Notes: generated by a model from the sequence alone, not told the origin. Shown: positions 15,619 to 23,788, counted from the first letter of the stretch. The stretch is 26,975 bases of DNA from JBBAFB01 sp041655595 (GCA_041655595.1 JBBAFB010000014.1:1-26975), one strand, 5' to 3'. Translations and numbers: made by a program.

Positions 15619-17517
15619 TTATATTTTTTTCTTTTTGCCGGTAACTATTTCCACCTTAAACCCCTTGCGGCTTTGACTGACAGTTGCCGCCATGAAGCCA
15701 AAAAACATTGCCGCCCAAACTGCTGCAGTTATCAACACCCCCGTCAATACCCCCGCCCAAGTAGGCCATAATAAGGGCCTGGTAATGAGATACAACCCAT
15801 AGGTAATAATTGAGATAAACCCCCACTCAAAAGCTATGGGTTGGAACTGCTCTACAATCGAAACTAACTCAACAGGACGAGTGATGATTAGAATTCCTAT
15901 TGACAAGAACAAGATAAAAACCAAGTTAATTAAATACATTACCAAGGAAGCCCCCGGAGCAATCCTTTGATGAGGGTTTTCCGGATTAAAGCGACTGTTA
16001 TTAATAGAATAAAATAAGCCGACAGAGCTGGAACCGAGGGATAGGAAAACAGCCCCGATTGCCAACGCAAACAACACAGGCAGGCTAAGGCCAATAGCTA
16101 TACCGCTTCCCACCAGTAAGACTTCCATTAAAACTAGGGTGGGCAAAACCGAGGCCACCAGCTTGCCAAAAACCACAGGCCAGCCGGTTAGGGGTACGCT
16201 GTTTAACAGCCAATCAGATTCACCTTCGCGCCCAAAAGACTGTAAAGCCATATTGCCGCTGAACATAATAGTATACATCACTAAGACTGTAATTAAAGAA
16301 CTTTGAGACATGGCTGATTTTCCAAGGAAAAAATACTGGCTGATAAAAAAGGCCATTATAATTAAAGGCATTAAGTAGCCGAACCATTCTCTGATATCCC
16401 GCTTTAAGTAAAGCAAGTCTTTTTTTGCGATGGCCCATACTCCGAACAAGACCGAAGCTTTTTCACCGGGATTATCTTCTTCACTTGCAACCGCAAAAAT
16501 CCTATTCAACAAGGAGGGCTCCCTCCGCTTAGAATAAGTTTTTGGAAAGGCTTGCAAATCATTAACACTTTTCGTTTTCCGGTTAGGCCTACGACTACGT
16601 CCCCCTTCCCCTTGGCTTAAGGAAATAAAACCCCGGCGAAAACCGCGTTCCACAAAATTAAAGGCCAGACCAAAGAGTACCACACCTAAAAAGAGGGTTA
16701 AAAAACTCCAACTAAGGCCACCGAGCCCATTCCCGGATGCGGAAGCCGCTAAAGCCTTGGAACCCCAGCCCCAGGGAAAAAGATCCATAATATTTAAAAG
16801 CTGTTTATTGCCTGTTAACCAAGAACTGAAATCAAATTGTTCCGCCCTGCCTGCCACCAAATTAGGTATCTGAAACATGAGGGCTATTATAACACCTGCT
16901 AGAGCACCTATTACCCCCACAGCCTCTTTGCTCCGATGGGGGGGAATAATGCGCATCACCAGTAAATTTAGTAATTCGGCAAGAGCCGTGCCGATAATCA
17001 GTAGGCCCAGACTAACTAAGATAGCTATTAGATAAAAAAGACCGCCGGCTTGAAAAAACAAGCCGTAAAATACGGAAGGCAGTAAAACAAATAAAATAGC
17101 GGTAACTAAATTACTGATAAACACATTTAATGACTTAACGGCAAAAACAGCCTTCAGTGATACCGGCGCCATAAAAAGAAGCTCCAGGTCCTCGGACATA
17201 TAAAGGGAGGTGAAGGCGGCAGTGATGCCAAAAAATATTTGGGCAACCATACCGCTCATAAATATTAAACTTAATAACCCCCGGCCCAGCTCAGGTGAAA
17301 CACTTCCTATGGCACCATAGGCCAGGGAACCTAAATAGATAACAAAACTCACCAGCCCGACCAGGGCAATAGCCATAAAAATCAAGTGTTTTTTTGGCAG
17401 ATGCCGCCACTTATTCCAAGTAACTCTCATTTGGTTTTTTGTCAGTAATGTAAAATCGCTTATAAACGATTGGGGAAGGGGTGGCGTTGTCAGTGGGGGC
17501 GGTAAAATATGCTTCAT
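15619..17517 (-). CDS. ABC exporter permease
   Basis: A 632-aa membrane protein with about twelve membrane segments in two halves, split by a basic cytoplasmic loop near residues 295-345 (RRGFISLSQGEGGRSRRPNRK and after). This length and layout match the large single-chain ABC-2-like exporter permeases that pair with one ATPase (putative ABC exporter family). Its start ATG overlaps the stop of the ATPase gene by four bases (ATGA, 17514-17517), with GGAGGGGGAT just upstream, so the two are translationally coupled. The last residues are basic (GKKKKI). Substrate unknown: such pairs move peptides, lipids, antibiotics or protons/sodium, and nothing nearby tells which. Confidence 0.85.
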   Translation of the reverse strand: MKHILPPPLTTPPLPQSFISDFTLLTKNQMRVTWNKWRHLPKKHLIFMAIALVGLVSFVIYLGSLAYGAIGSVSPELGRGLLSLIFMSGMVAQIFFGITAAFTSLYMSEDLELLFMAPVSLKAVFAVKSLNVFISNLVTAILFVLLPSVFYGLFFQAGGLFYLIAILVSLGLLIIGTALAELLNLLVMRIIPPHRSKEAVGVIGALAGVIIALMFQIPNLVAGRAEQFDFSSWLTGNKQLLNIMDLFPWGWGSKALAASASGNGLGGLSWSFLTLFLGVVLFGLAFNFVERGFRRGFISLSQGEGGRSRRPNRKTKSVNDLQAFPKTYSKRREPSLLNRIFAVASEEDNPGEKASVLFGVWAIAKKDLLYLKRDIREWFGYLMPLIIMAFFISQYFFLGKSAMSQSSLITVLVMYTIMFSGNMALQSFGREGESDWLLNSVPLTGWPVVFGKLVASVLPTLVLMEVLLVGSGIAIGLSLPVLFALAIGAVFLSLGSSSVGLFYSINNSRFNPENPHQRIAPGASLVMYLINLVFILFLSIGILIITRPVELVSIVEQFQPIAFEWGFISIITYGLYLITRPLLWPTWAGVLTGVLITAAVWAAMFFGFMAATVSQSRKGFKVEIVTGKKKKI

Positions 17518-18293
17518 TCCAAATCCCCCTCCAGGCTTTTAAGTAATTCATCATCCTCTTTGCCGGCTGTCAGGTCAAGAAAAATATCTTCCAGACTTTC
17601 CCCCGCGTGGCCGACGGTGTTGCGCAATTCCTCAGTACTGCCTTCGGCGATCAACTTTCCCCTGTTAAGTATACCTACCCGGTGGCACATTCTTTCGGCA
17701 ATTTCTAGTATATGAGTTGAAACAAAAATGGCGGCCCCTTGTTTGGCCATTTCCGACAAAACATCTTTCAGTAAGCGCGCGCTGGCGGGATCAAGACCCA
17801 CCGTTGGTTCATCCAACAGTATTACCTTGGGCTGATGAATAAGCGCGGAAGCTAAAACAACCTTTTGTCTCATTCCATGGGAATACCCTTCCAAAAGTTC
17901 ATCTGCCCGATCTGAAAGCCCAAACATTTCGAATAAAGCCTCGGCCCTTTTTTTGCTCGCCTCCCGGGGCATACGGTAAAGGGCTGCTATTAGCTGCAAG
18001 AATTCCCAAGCCGATAACTTGCCGTATAATTTGGGCTGATCAGGCACATAGGCGATTAATGCCTTAGCTTGCGCCGGCTGTTTTCTAATGTTATAGCCGC
18101 AAATAAAAGCCTCCCCTTCACTGGGTTCCATCAGCCCCGTTAACATTCTAATAGTGGTGGTTTTGCCGGCTCCGTTGGGCCCGAGAAAGCCATATATTTC
18201 TCCCGCCCTGACCTCTAAATCAAGCTTATTGACCACAGGAGTTGAGCCATAACGTTTGGTTAGTTGATGAGTTTTAATCAAGATCTGCTCCAC
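17514..18293 (-). CDS. ABC transporter ATP-binding protein
   Basis: A 259-aa nucleotide-binding subunit that powers the permease encoded just downstream. Walker A is GPNGAGKTT (38-46), the signature is YSHGM (137-141) instead of LSGGQ, Walker B is VILLDEP (157-163) with catalytic Glu162, and the switch His is H194 (STHIL). The YSHGM form is normal for ABC-2 exporter ATPases. After about 215 there is an acidic C-terminal extension (ESLEDIFLDLTAGKEDDELL). The start is GTG at 18293, behind GAAGGAGGG. A good sigma-A-type promoter lies about 110 bases upstream, making this the first gene of a two-gene operon. Confidence 0.95.
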   Translation of the reverse strand: MEQILIKTHQLTKRYGSTPVVNKLDLEVRAGEIYGFLGPNGAGKTTTIRMLTGLMEPSEGEAFICGYNIRKQPAQAKALIAYVPDQPKLYGKLSAWEFLQLIAALYRMPREASKKRAEALFEMFGLSDRADELLEGYSHGMRQKVVLASALIHQPKVILLDEPTVGLDPASARLLKDVLSEMAKQGAAIFVSTHILEIAERMCHRVGILNRGKLIAEGSTEELRNTVGHAGESLEDIFLDLTAGKEDDELLKSLEGDLE

Positions 18294-18408
18294 TGAGTAC
18301 CCTCCTTCATAATCATCCGGATAGGGAAGACTGTTCCTGCATATAATATCTCTCCCCGTTTTCGTCCAACCTTTGCCAATTGGATCTTATAAAATACTTT
18401 CACTACCT

Positions 18409-18437
18409 AGTATAAAAGAAAATTGATGATTTGTCAG
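18409..18437 (-). promoter_or_regulatory. Sigma-A-type promoter of the ABC exporter operon
   Basis: On the minus strand CTGACA (complement of 18432-18437) and TATACT (complement of 18409-18414) are separated by exactly 17 bases, five of six matches at each box. The expected transcription start is near 18402, leaving a leader of about 108 bases before the GTG start. Confidence 0.7.
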
Positions 18438-18445
18438 GTGGTCTT

Positions 18446-18482
18446 TACAAAATAAAAAGGACAGGTGCAATCCTGTCCTTTT
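18446..18482 (-). terminator. Terminator of the cation ATPase operon
   Basis: AAAAGGACAGG (18455-18465) pairs perfectly with CCTGTCCTTTT (18472-18482). On the minus strand the stem is followed by TTTTTATTTTG. It ends the operon that runs from 23127 down to 18517 and lies immediately upstream of the ABC operon promoter. Confidence 0.88.
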
Positions 18483-18516
18483 ATTCTAAGACCCTTGGCT
18501 TAAAAGTTTGTTGAAA

Positions 18517-18750
18517 CTATTTAAACCAAATTCTTCTGATAGAAACCTTACCCATTAGATTTGTCCCTGTTTCTTTCGACCTATGTTTAATGTAAGATAT
18601 AAATTCCCTTACAAATGCCTCCCAAAGCAGCACAATATTGTTCTTTTGATTAGTCCTCAAAAGGGGTATGCTCAGCTCAAGAGCTTCCTTGATAAGAGCC
18701 AAAGCCTGAACCATTTTTTCTTTGATATTCAGTGGTGTGACTTTGTTCAT
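18517..18750 (-). CDS. 77-aa protein overlapping the ATPase 3' end
   Basis: The open frame extends to 18804, but the likely start is the ATG at 18750, which has a strong ribosome binding site (ATCGGAGGACAAA) encoded inside the ATPase gene. This gives a 77-aa basic, helical protein (MNKVTPLNIKEKMVQALA at the start, KVSIRRIWFK at the end) with no membrane segment and no recognised domain. It overlaps the last 74 bases of the ATPase gene in another frame, so translation is probably coupled. It is the last gene before the operon terminator. Because of the long overlap the ATPase tail or this start could be mis-assigned, but the ribosome binding site and the unbroken frame past the ATPase stop favour a real gene. 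Function unknown. Confidence 0.6.
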   Translation of the reverse strand: MNKVTPLNIKEKMVQALALIKEALELSIPLLRTNQKNNIVLLWEAFVREFISYIKHRSKETGTNLMGKVSIRRIWFK

Positions 18751-21700
18751 TTTGTCCTCCGATAGAAGTATTTGCAATAGGTGATCTAGCAAGCTGGGAA
18801 TCAATTTTTCCTGTTAACAAAGAATTGGCGGTGAGCAAAGCCCAATCCCTTAGACCTATGGGTACCGTGGCAAACAAAGGACGCATAAAAGGAAGATACA
18901 TTGTTGCGGCCAGCATAGAAACAGTTACGGCAGCAGCCGGCAAAACAAAAGGGTTTTTTTCGGTTTTCGAGGCTTGGGCGGCTTTTGTTTTTCGGTCACT
19001 AAGCAGGTTGAAAACCCGGTTGACCACCAGTTGTGAGAAAGCCATGGTCCGGGCCTTATTTAATGACCAGCCTCCCCATTTCAAACCCCAGGCAAAAAGA
19101 CCGACAGTGTTAAGTCCGAATAACATACCCTTGCGTATTATCGTCTTGCCCCTATTAGGCAAAAACCTGCCCTCGGGGTCAAAAGGGGGCTGACTCATAT
19201 AATTTTGCTCCGGAGGGTCCGCTGTAAGTGATATGGCAGGAAGGCTTTCAGTTACAAGGTTTACCCAAAGAATTTGTGAAGGTAACAAAGGTGTGGGTAG
19301 GCCTGTTGCCGCTGAAGTAAATACCGCCAGCAGTTGACCAAAGCTTCCGGACAGAATATAGCGGACTGATTTAGACAAGTTCATACTTACGGTGCGACCC
19401 TCCTCAACTCCGTTAACAATGGTGACAAAATTATCGTCACTTAAGGTAATGCCTGCCACTTCCCTAGTTACATCTGCCCCGGATAAGCCCATAGCTATTC
19501 CGATATCAGCCTCCTTAACAGCAGGGGCATCATTAACTCCATCTCCGGTCATGGCTACAATCTGTCCGCGGCTTTTTAAGGCCCGAACAATTCGTAGTTT
19601 TTGATCCGGTGTAGTCCGTGAATAGACAACAATACTTTCCACCCGCTCGAAAAACTCTGCATCGGGAATCCGGTCCAGTTCTTCACCGGTGATACTGTTG
19701 CCTTGCCCCAAAATACCCAGCTTAGCGGCAATCGCTTCAGCCGTTTTTTGATGATCTCCGGTAATCATAACCACTTTAATACCGGCGGTTTGGCATCTTG
19801 TTATTGCCTCTCCCACCCCTTCACGTGGGCTATCGGACATGCCGATCAAACCGCAAAAGGTTAAGTCGCTGTCTAAATTAATTTCACCCAGATCCGTCCC
19901 CAAGGGCAGCCGCTTATAGGCAATGGCTAAAACTCTTAAAGCCTTTTTAGCCATCTTTTCGTTAGTTTTTAAAATATTTTTGCGAATACCAGGTTCAAAA
20001 GCCCTCAGTTCATTCTTTTCGGCTACCGTAGAACAATAATTTATTACCGCATCCGGTGCACCTTTAACGTACACGCCGTATTGATCTTCAGATTCCCTAC
20101 ATACCACAGTCATCATACGGCGCCCATTATCAAAAGCGGTTTCCTGCTGGCGGGGGAATTCATTTTTAAGATCCTGCCACCAAAGACCTGCTTTTGCAGC
20201 AGCAGTAAGCAGTGCCCCCTCAGTAGGATCTCCTGTTATCTTCCACTCACCTTTGAGACCCGGTCTTAGCTCTGCATTGCTACACAAAGCCGCAATCTTG
20301 AGCATTTCCTTCACAGCCGGAAAATTATTTTCCCCGATACCTTTCCCCACCCCTAATATTTGACCTTTAGGCGTATAACCCTCTCCCGTAACCCTATAGA
20401 TGGTGCCACCTACATACAATTCCTTGGCGGTCATTTCATTTTTAGTAAGGGTTCCCGTCTTATCTGTGCAAATTACCGTAGTAGAACCAAGAGTTTCTAC
20501 TGCTGCTAGGTTTCTGACCACCGCATTGCGTTTTACCATCCTTTGTACCCCTGTAGACAAAGCAACCGTCAATACAGCAGGAAGCCCTTCTGGCACAGCG
20601 CCGACGGCCAGGCTAATTCCCGCCCGGAGAACTTCTATGACAGATCTTCCCCTGGCTAAATAGATAAGAGCTATCGCCCCGACAGATAGCGCCACCAACT
20701 GAGTGATTTTCTTGCCCAGACGGTCCAGCTGTTTTTGTAAATTTGTTTTCTCAATTTTGACATCACCTAACAAACATGCAATTCTACCCAACTCCGTTTG
20801 CATTCCGGTGGCCACCACCAATGCTACCGCTCGGCCCCCGATGATGCTAGTTCCGGAAAAAAGCATGTTGGCCTGGTCTGCGATTGGCGTTCGCAAATTC
20901 CCGCCTTTTTGATTTTCCTTCACTACCGGAATTGATTCCCCGGTTAAACAAGCCTCATTAGTCAGCAGGTTTGAAGCAGAGATAATCATAGCATCAGCAG
21001 GCACCAAATCCCCTGCATTTAACTGAAGTATATCTCCCGGCACCAGTTCCTTGCTTGGGATTCTTGTGACCGCCCCCTCTCTGAGAACGGTGGTGAGCGG
21101 GTCGGAAAGCTTCTTTAGTTTTTCCAAGGATTTCTCTGCTCGGCAGCTTTGTGCCGCCTCAACTAAAGCTTGTATTACTACAATTGTCCCTATGACCGCG
21201 GCATCTGTCGTTTCCCCAACCAATAAGGATACCCCACCGGCCACTAACAGAAGCTTTGTCATAAAGCCATTGATGGATTCGAAGGCTATTTTCCAAAAAG
21301 AAATCCTTGGAGTGCTTCCCAATTCATTGGGACCATAAGCCATTAATCGTTTTCGGACCGTATAACTAGATAAACCTCTATCTGGTGAGCTTTGGAATAA
21401 CTCCAAGGCCTTTGAGCTGTCCAATGCATGCCAGGGTATGGAGGGCTTTCCCGAAATTGTTTTTATGCTGGCCTGTTGGTGAGGAAGCCGCGTTTTAACG
21501 GTGTTTTCAATCAACGTGGCCTCGCCTCTCCGCCCTCGCCCTTTACCGCTAATGGTGGAAATCCATGATAACAAAAGAGCTAAATCCGTTTTTTGTTGAT
21601 CAAAGTTAAGCAAAAGCTGGCCTGTTGTGGGGTTAGCATAGCTTAGCCTAACACCCGGAAACTTCGCCAGGCGGTGGGCAAGAAAACCGGCATAGCTTTC

Positions 21701-21799
21701 ATTATTTAATAAACCGGGCACGCCGATCCTAAGGCGGCCCGGGATCAAGTGAAAATTTATTTCGTTTCGCGGTAAAATGGTATTTTGCGGGATACTCAC
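18677..21799 (-). CDS. P2A-type cation-transporting P-type ATPase with HMA-like N-terminus
   Basis: A 1040-aa cation pump of the cytoplasmic membrane, probably Ca2+-type. Residues about 14-80 form an HMA-like domain (PGRLRIGVPGL, then PGVRLSYANPTTGQLLLNFD) that lacks the metal-binding CxxC. The pump follows: cation ATPase N-domain (about 125-195), actuator loop TGES (287-290), helix M4 with PEGLP (403-407) as in SERCA-type pumps, phosphorylation site DKTGT (446-450), nucleotide domain with KGAPD, hinge GDGVNDAP, and C-terminal helices with NLVTESLPA. There the Asp of the usual NLVTDGLPA is Glu. PEGLP marks it as type II rather than a P1B heavy-metal pump. Start is GTG at 21799 behind TAGGAGGT. 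It lies downstream of two repeat-motif proteins, 85 bases after the nearer one. Confidence 0.9.
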   Translation of the reverse strand: MSIPQNTILPRNEINFHLIPGRLRIGVPGLLNNESYAGFLAHRLAKFPGVRLSYANPTTGQLLLNFDQQKTDLALLLSWISTISGKGRGRRGEATLIENTVKTRLPHQQASIKTISGKPSIPWHALDSSKALELFQSSPDRGLSSYTVRKRLMAYGPNELGSTPRISFWKIAFESINGFMTKLLLVAGGVSLLVGETTDAAVIGTIVVIQALVEAAQSCRAEKSLEKLKKLSDPLTTVLREGAVTRIPSKELVPGDILQLNAGDLVPADAMIISASNLLTNEACLTGESIPVVKENQKGGNLRTPIADQANMLFSGTSIIGGRAVALVVATGMQTELGRIACLLGDVKIEKTNLQKQLDRLGKKITQLVALSVGAIALIYLARGRSVIEVLRAGISLAVGAVPEGLPAVLTVALSTGVQRMVKRNAVVRNLAAVETLGSTTVICTDKTGTLTKNEMTAKELYVGGTIYRVTGEGYTPKGQILGVGKGIGENNFPAVKEMLKIAALCSNAELRPGLKGEWKITGDPTEGALLTAAAKAGLWWQDLKNEFPRQQETAFDNGRRMMTVVCRESEDQYGVYVKGAPDAVINYCSTVAEKNELRAFEPGIRKNILKTNEKMAKKALRVLAIAYKRLPLGTDLGEINLDSDLTFCGLIGMSDSPREGVGEAITRCQTAGIKVVMITGDHQKTAEAIAAKLGILGQGNSITGEELDRIPDAEFFERVESIVVYSRTTPDQKLRIVRALKSRGQIVAMTGDGVNDAPAVKEADIGIAMGLSGADVTREVAGITLSDDNFVTIVNGVEEGRTVSMNLSKSVRYILSGSFGQLLAVFTSAATGLPTPLLPSQILWVNLVTESLPAISLTADPPEQNYMSQPPFDPEGRFLPNRGKTIIRKGMLFGLNTVGLFAWGLKWGGWSLNKARTMAFSQLVVNRVFNLLSDRKTKAAQASKTEKNPFVLPAAAVTVSMLAATMYLPFMRPLFATVPIGLRDWALLTANSLLTGKIDSQLARSPIANTSIGGQNEQSHTTEYQRKNGSGFGSYQGSS

Positions 21800-21884
21800 A
21801 CTATACCTCCTAGGTTCCTATGACTGAAATCCTGTATCAAGGCGAGCACAGAGGTTCCTTCCACCTCCCGGCCCAAGACAACCC

Positions 21885-22643
21885 TTAACTACCGGGGGAA
21901 GGTTCCTCGGGATCAAAGTTTACAAAACCCGCCGGCGGGGGCTGTTGGTAATTGCCGTCAATAAAAGTTTTGGCCCTATCCACCATGGACATACCTTCCT
22001 CTACGGAACGCACTGCAATTGAGCGCATGTTATTACGGGCGGAAGGCCACAGCAAATAAAACAGGATCGCTGTTCCCATCCCATAGAGAAATCCCTTGCG
22101 CTGACCGGTGTTCAGCATAGTTGTAACCCTGCCCATCATACCGGCCCCCATGGGACTTTTTTGATCTAAACCGACAATTAATTGTTCTAGAGGAATGCCC
22201 CTTCTCTGCCCCTCCTCCAACAAAACATCAGCAACCTGCCTGACATAGGGATCAGCGGAGCGTTGGGTTTCCATTCTTTGAAATGCCTGTAGCTCCCTTT
22301 TGATATCTGCCTTCATGTTATCAATAGTGCGGTAACGTGCATCTACCATCCTTTGCAACCTTCGATCCGATAAGGAGCGATCCAAACCATAAACTTGGGC
22401 CGCTCGGTGCATCTGTTGGGATTCAACCTCTGCTAAAACTTCATTCTTGACACTATCTTTGATTGTTTGGTACATTTGATTATTTAAGTAGGGATTATGG
22501 TCCCCCCTGTGCCAGCTGGAGGTATGACCGCTATAGTAGGGATAGCCACCGGATCGGGAGGCATCGGTATAGTTATCCTGCCATAACTCAGCAAGAACTT
22601 CCCGTTTTACATCTTGGGCTAGGGCCCTGTCACTTGGATACAA
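21885..22643 (-). CDS. Repeat-motif membrane protein in the ATPase operon
   Basis: A 252-aa protein of no family I can name. Two good copies of the 13-residue motif seen in its neighbour lie at 8-20 (LAQDVKREVLAEL) and 61-73 (IKDSVKNEVLAEV), with a weaker one at about 110-122 (MKADIKREL). A Tyr/Gly/His-rich linker joins the first two. After an acidic helical part there is one membrane segment (about 184-200, FLYGMGTAILFYLLWPS), then a helical tail (RSVEEGMSMVDRAKTFI) and a Pro-rich end. The membrane/tail module matches that of the divergent 143-aa protein. Start is TTG at 22643 behind AAAGGAGGAATTTCA. It lies 22 bases after the 153-aa gene and 85 bases before the ATPase, in one operon. Confidence 0.8.
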   Translation of the reverse strand: MYPSDRALAQDVKREVLAELWQDNYTDASRSGGYPYYSGHTSSWHRGDHNPYLNNQMYQTIKDSVKNEVLAEVESQQMHRAAQVYGLDRSLSDRRLQRMVDARYRTIDNMKADIKRELQAFQRMETQRSADPYVRQVADVLLEEGQRRGIPLEQLIVGLDQKSPMGAGMMGRVTTMLNTGQRKGFLYGMGTAILFYLLWPSARNNMRSIAVRSVEEGMSMVDRAKTFIDGNYQQPPPAGFVNFDPEEPSPGS

Positions 22644-22665
22644 TGAAATTCCTCCTTTGTCATAA

Positions 22666-23127
22666 TCATCTATAATTGGGCATATTCATTTCGGCAAGCA
22701 CACTGTCCTTGATGGCTTGAATCAGCTTGGGATCAAACCGACCATAATGGTGATGTTCGGGGAAATTTCTCATTTCCTGCTCACCTGTTTCCTCTTGGGG
22801 CTCCTGTCCGGCCTCAATTTGAGCAATCACATCCCTTTTAATTGATTCAATTGTTGTCCTATTAGGATACTGGTGATCGCTATTAAAGCCCTGGTTAAAG
22901 TAGGGCTGGCTTTGAATGCCCGCTAAAACCTCATTTTTAACTGCCTCAACAAAGGCCTTGCTCGAATGGGGTGGTTGCCCATAGCGAAATTGATCGAGTT
23001 CCATCAAAACCTCCCTTTTTATACCGTCTATAAAACTATGTTGTTGATGATTGCCAAAATTTAATTCTGTCAGCACCTCCCTTTTAACATCTTCAGCGAT
23101 AGATTTTTTGGTGTATGGGTTTTTCAT
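22666..23127 (-). CDS. Five-copy amphipathic repeat protein in the ATPase operon
   Basis: A 153-aa soluble protein that is little more than five copies of a 13-residue helix motif with variable linkers: 10-22 (IAEDVKREVLTEL), 32-44 (FIDGIKREVLMEL), 59-71 (FVEAVKNEVLAGI), 92-104 (TIESIKRDVIAQI) and 135-147 (LIQAIKDSVLAEM). The invariant Lys recurs at 15, 37, 64, 97 and 140, so linkers lengthen towards the C-terminus and become rich in Gln, Asn, His, Pro and Tyr. The motif has hydrophobic residues on one face and Lys-Glu pairs on the other, fitting a repeated docking helix. No membrane segment. ATG at 23127 behind GAAGGAGG. It is the first gene of the operon. I do not recognise the family. Confidence 0.8.
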   Translation of the reverse strand: MKNPYTKKSIAEDVKREVLTELNFGNHQQHSFIDGIKREVLMELDQFRYGQPPHSSKAFVEAVKNEVLAGIQSQPYFNQGFNSDHQYPNRTTIESIKRDVIAQIEAGQEPQEETGEQEMRNFPEHHHYGRFDPKLIQAIKDSVLAEMNMPNYR

Positions 23128-23169
23128 CGAAGAAAACCTCCTTCATTCTAAAATTTTATTAGCCATGAT

Positions 23170-23198
23170 TATTATGGTAAATTACCGGGTATTTATAC
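23170..23198 (-). promoter_or_regulatory. Sigma-G-like promoter of the repeat-protein/ATPase operon
   Basis: The minus strand has GTATA (complement of 23194-23198), a 17-base spacer, and CATAATA (complement of 23170-23176), which resembles the forespore sigma-G consensus (GNATA ... CATNNTA). The expected start is near 23163, about 36 bases before the ATG. No sigma-A-like pair was found at this place. Confidence 0.4.
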
Positions 23199-23268
23199 TA
23201 GCACTTTTCCAAACAAAATGTTTAATTTACCTACAAAGGTGCATAAATTTTAAAATTTTGGTAAATTA
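23176..23268. repeat. Three GGTAAATTA elements in the divergent control region
   Basis: GGTAAATTACC, an 11-base perfect palindrome, lies at 23176-23186 and touches the spacer of the candidate sigma-G promoter. The same 9-base core recurs inverted at 23223-23231 (TAATTTACC) and direct at 23260-23268 (GGTAAATTA). The spacing of their centres (about 46 and 37 bases) and their place between two divergent, related genes suggest operator sites for one regulator. The regulator is not in the window as far as can be told. Confidence 0.5.
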
Positions 23269-23339
23269 TTAAATAATAAGGCCGAATGCATTTGGGCCTA
23301 TACCAACTACATTGTTCAATTAGGAAAGGGTGAAATAAC

Positions 23340-23771
23340 TTGTACTATAATAGACCCCTCACCAGTGAAATGGAGGAACTGACTCAGGAAATCAGGCAGG
23401 AGATTAAAGATGAGATCATCAGGGAATTTTGGCTTAGACAAAGGGACAATCAGATGTTAGGAGCCAACCGGGAACAAGCTATTAACACGGTAACTACGGA
23501 AAACTACCAACAAGCAGTCAACCCATATATTATTACTGAGCCTGCTAAAACAAAGGGCAGTGAATTTTTATACGGTGTGGGTGCAGTGGCCGTTTTGGGT
23601 ATGCTATTACCTAATTTTAGACGGAAAATCGGAACTGCCATGGGGAGAACCGCTACGGAAGGCGCTGAGCTATTGGAGAAGGCCCGTTCCATGATCGCTA
23701 GGGCCAAGGAGGATATGGAGGATTTAATTGCAGAAGCAAGTTTTAATGAAGCTACAAAAAGACCAAAATAA
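23340..23771 (+). CDS. Divergent 143-aa member of the repeat-motif membrane family
   Basis: A 143-aa protein with one copy of the amphipathic motif near its start (about 18-30, IRQEIKDEIIREF), a polar linker, one membrane segment (about 75-91, EFLYGVGAVAVLGMLLPNF), and a helical tail (EGAELLEKARSMIARAKEDM). The last two parts align with the C-terminal module of the 252-aa protein in the opposite operon: FLYGxGxA in the membrane segment, LLxPxxR after it, then RxxxEG and AxxxI in the tail. The tail also recalls YtxH-like stress proteins. The start is TTG at 23340 behind AGGAAAGGGTG. It is a single gene, divergent from the ATPase operon, and probably works with it. Function unknown. Confidence 0.75.
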   Translation: MYYNRPLTSEMEELTQEIRQEIKDEIIREFWLRQRDNQMLGANREQAINTVTTENYQQAVNPYIITEPAKTKGSEFLYGVGAVAVLGMLLPNFRRKIGTAMGRTATEGAELLEKARSMIARAKEDMEDLIAEASFNEATKRPK

Positions 23772-23788
23772 TAGACAATTTTAGCATC

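Noticed and set aside
18751..18804. Upstream ATG at 18804 as start of the small protein after the ATPase
   Set aside because: No ribosome binding site there; the ATG at 18750 has GGAGGACAAA directly in front.
18517..23771. Identity as a known ferrosome (Fez) locus
   Set aside because: The pump has PEGLP and P2A-type C-terminal helices rather than the P1B features of FezB, and the partner proteins are not recognisably FezA-like; kept only as an analogy.
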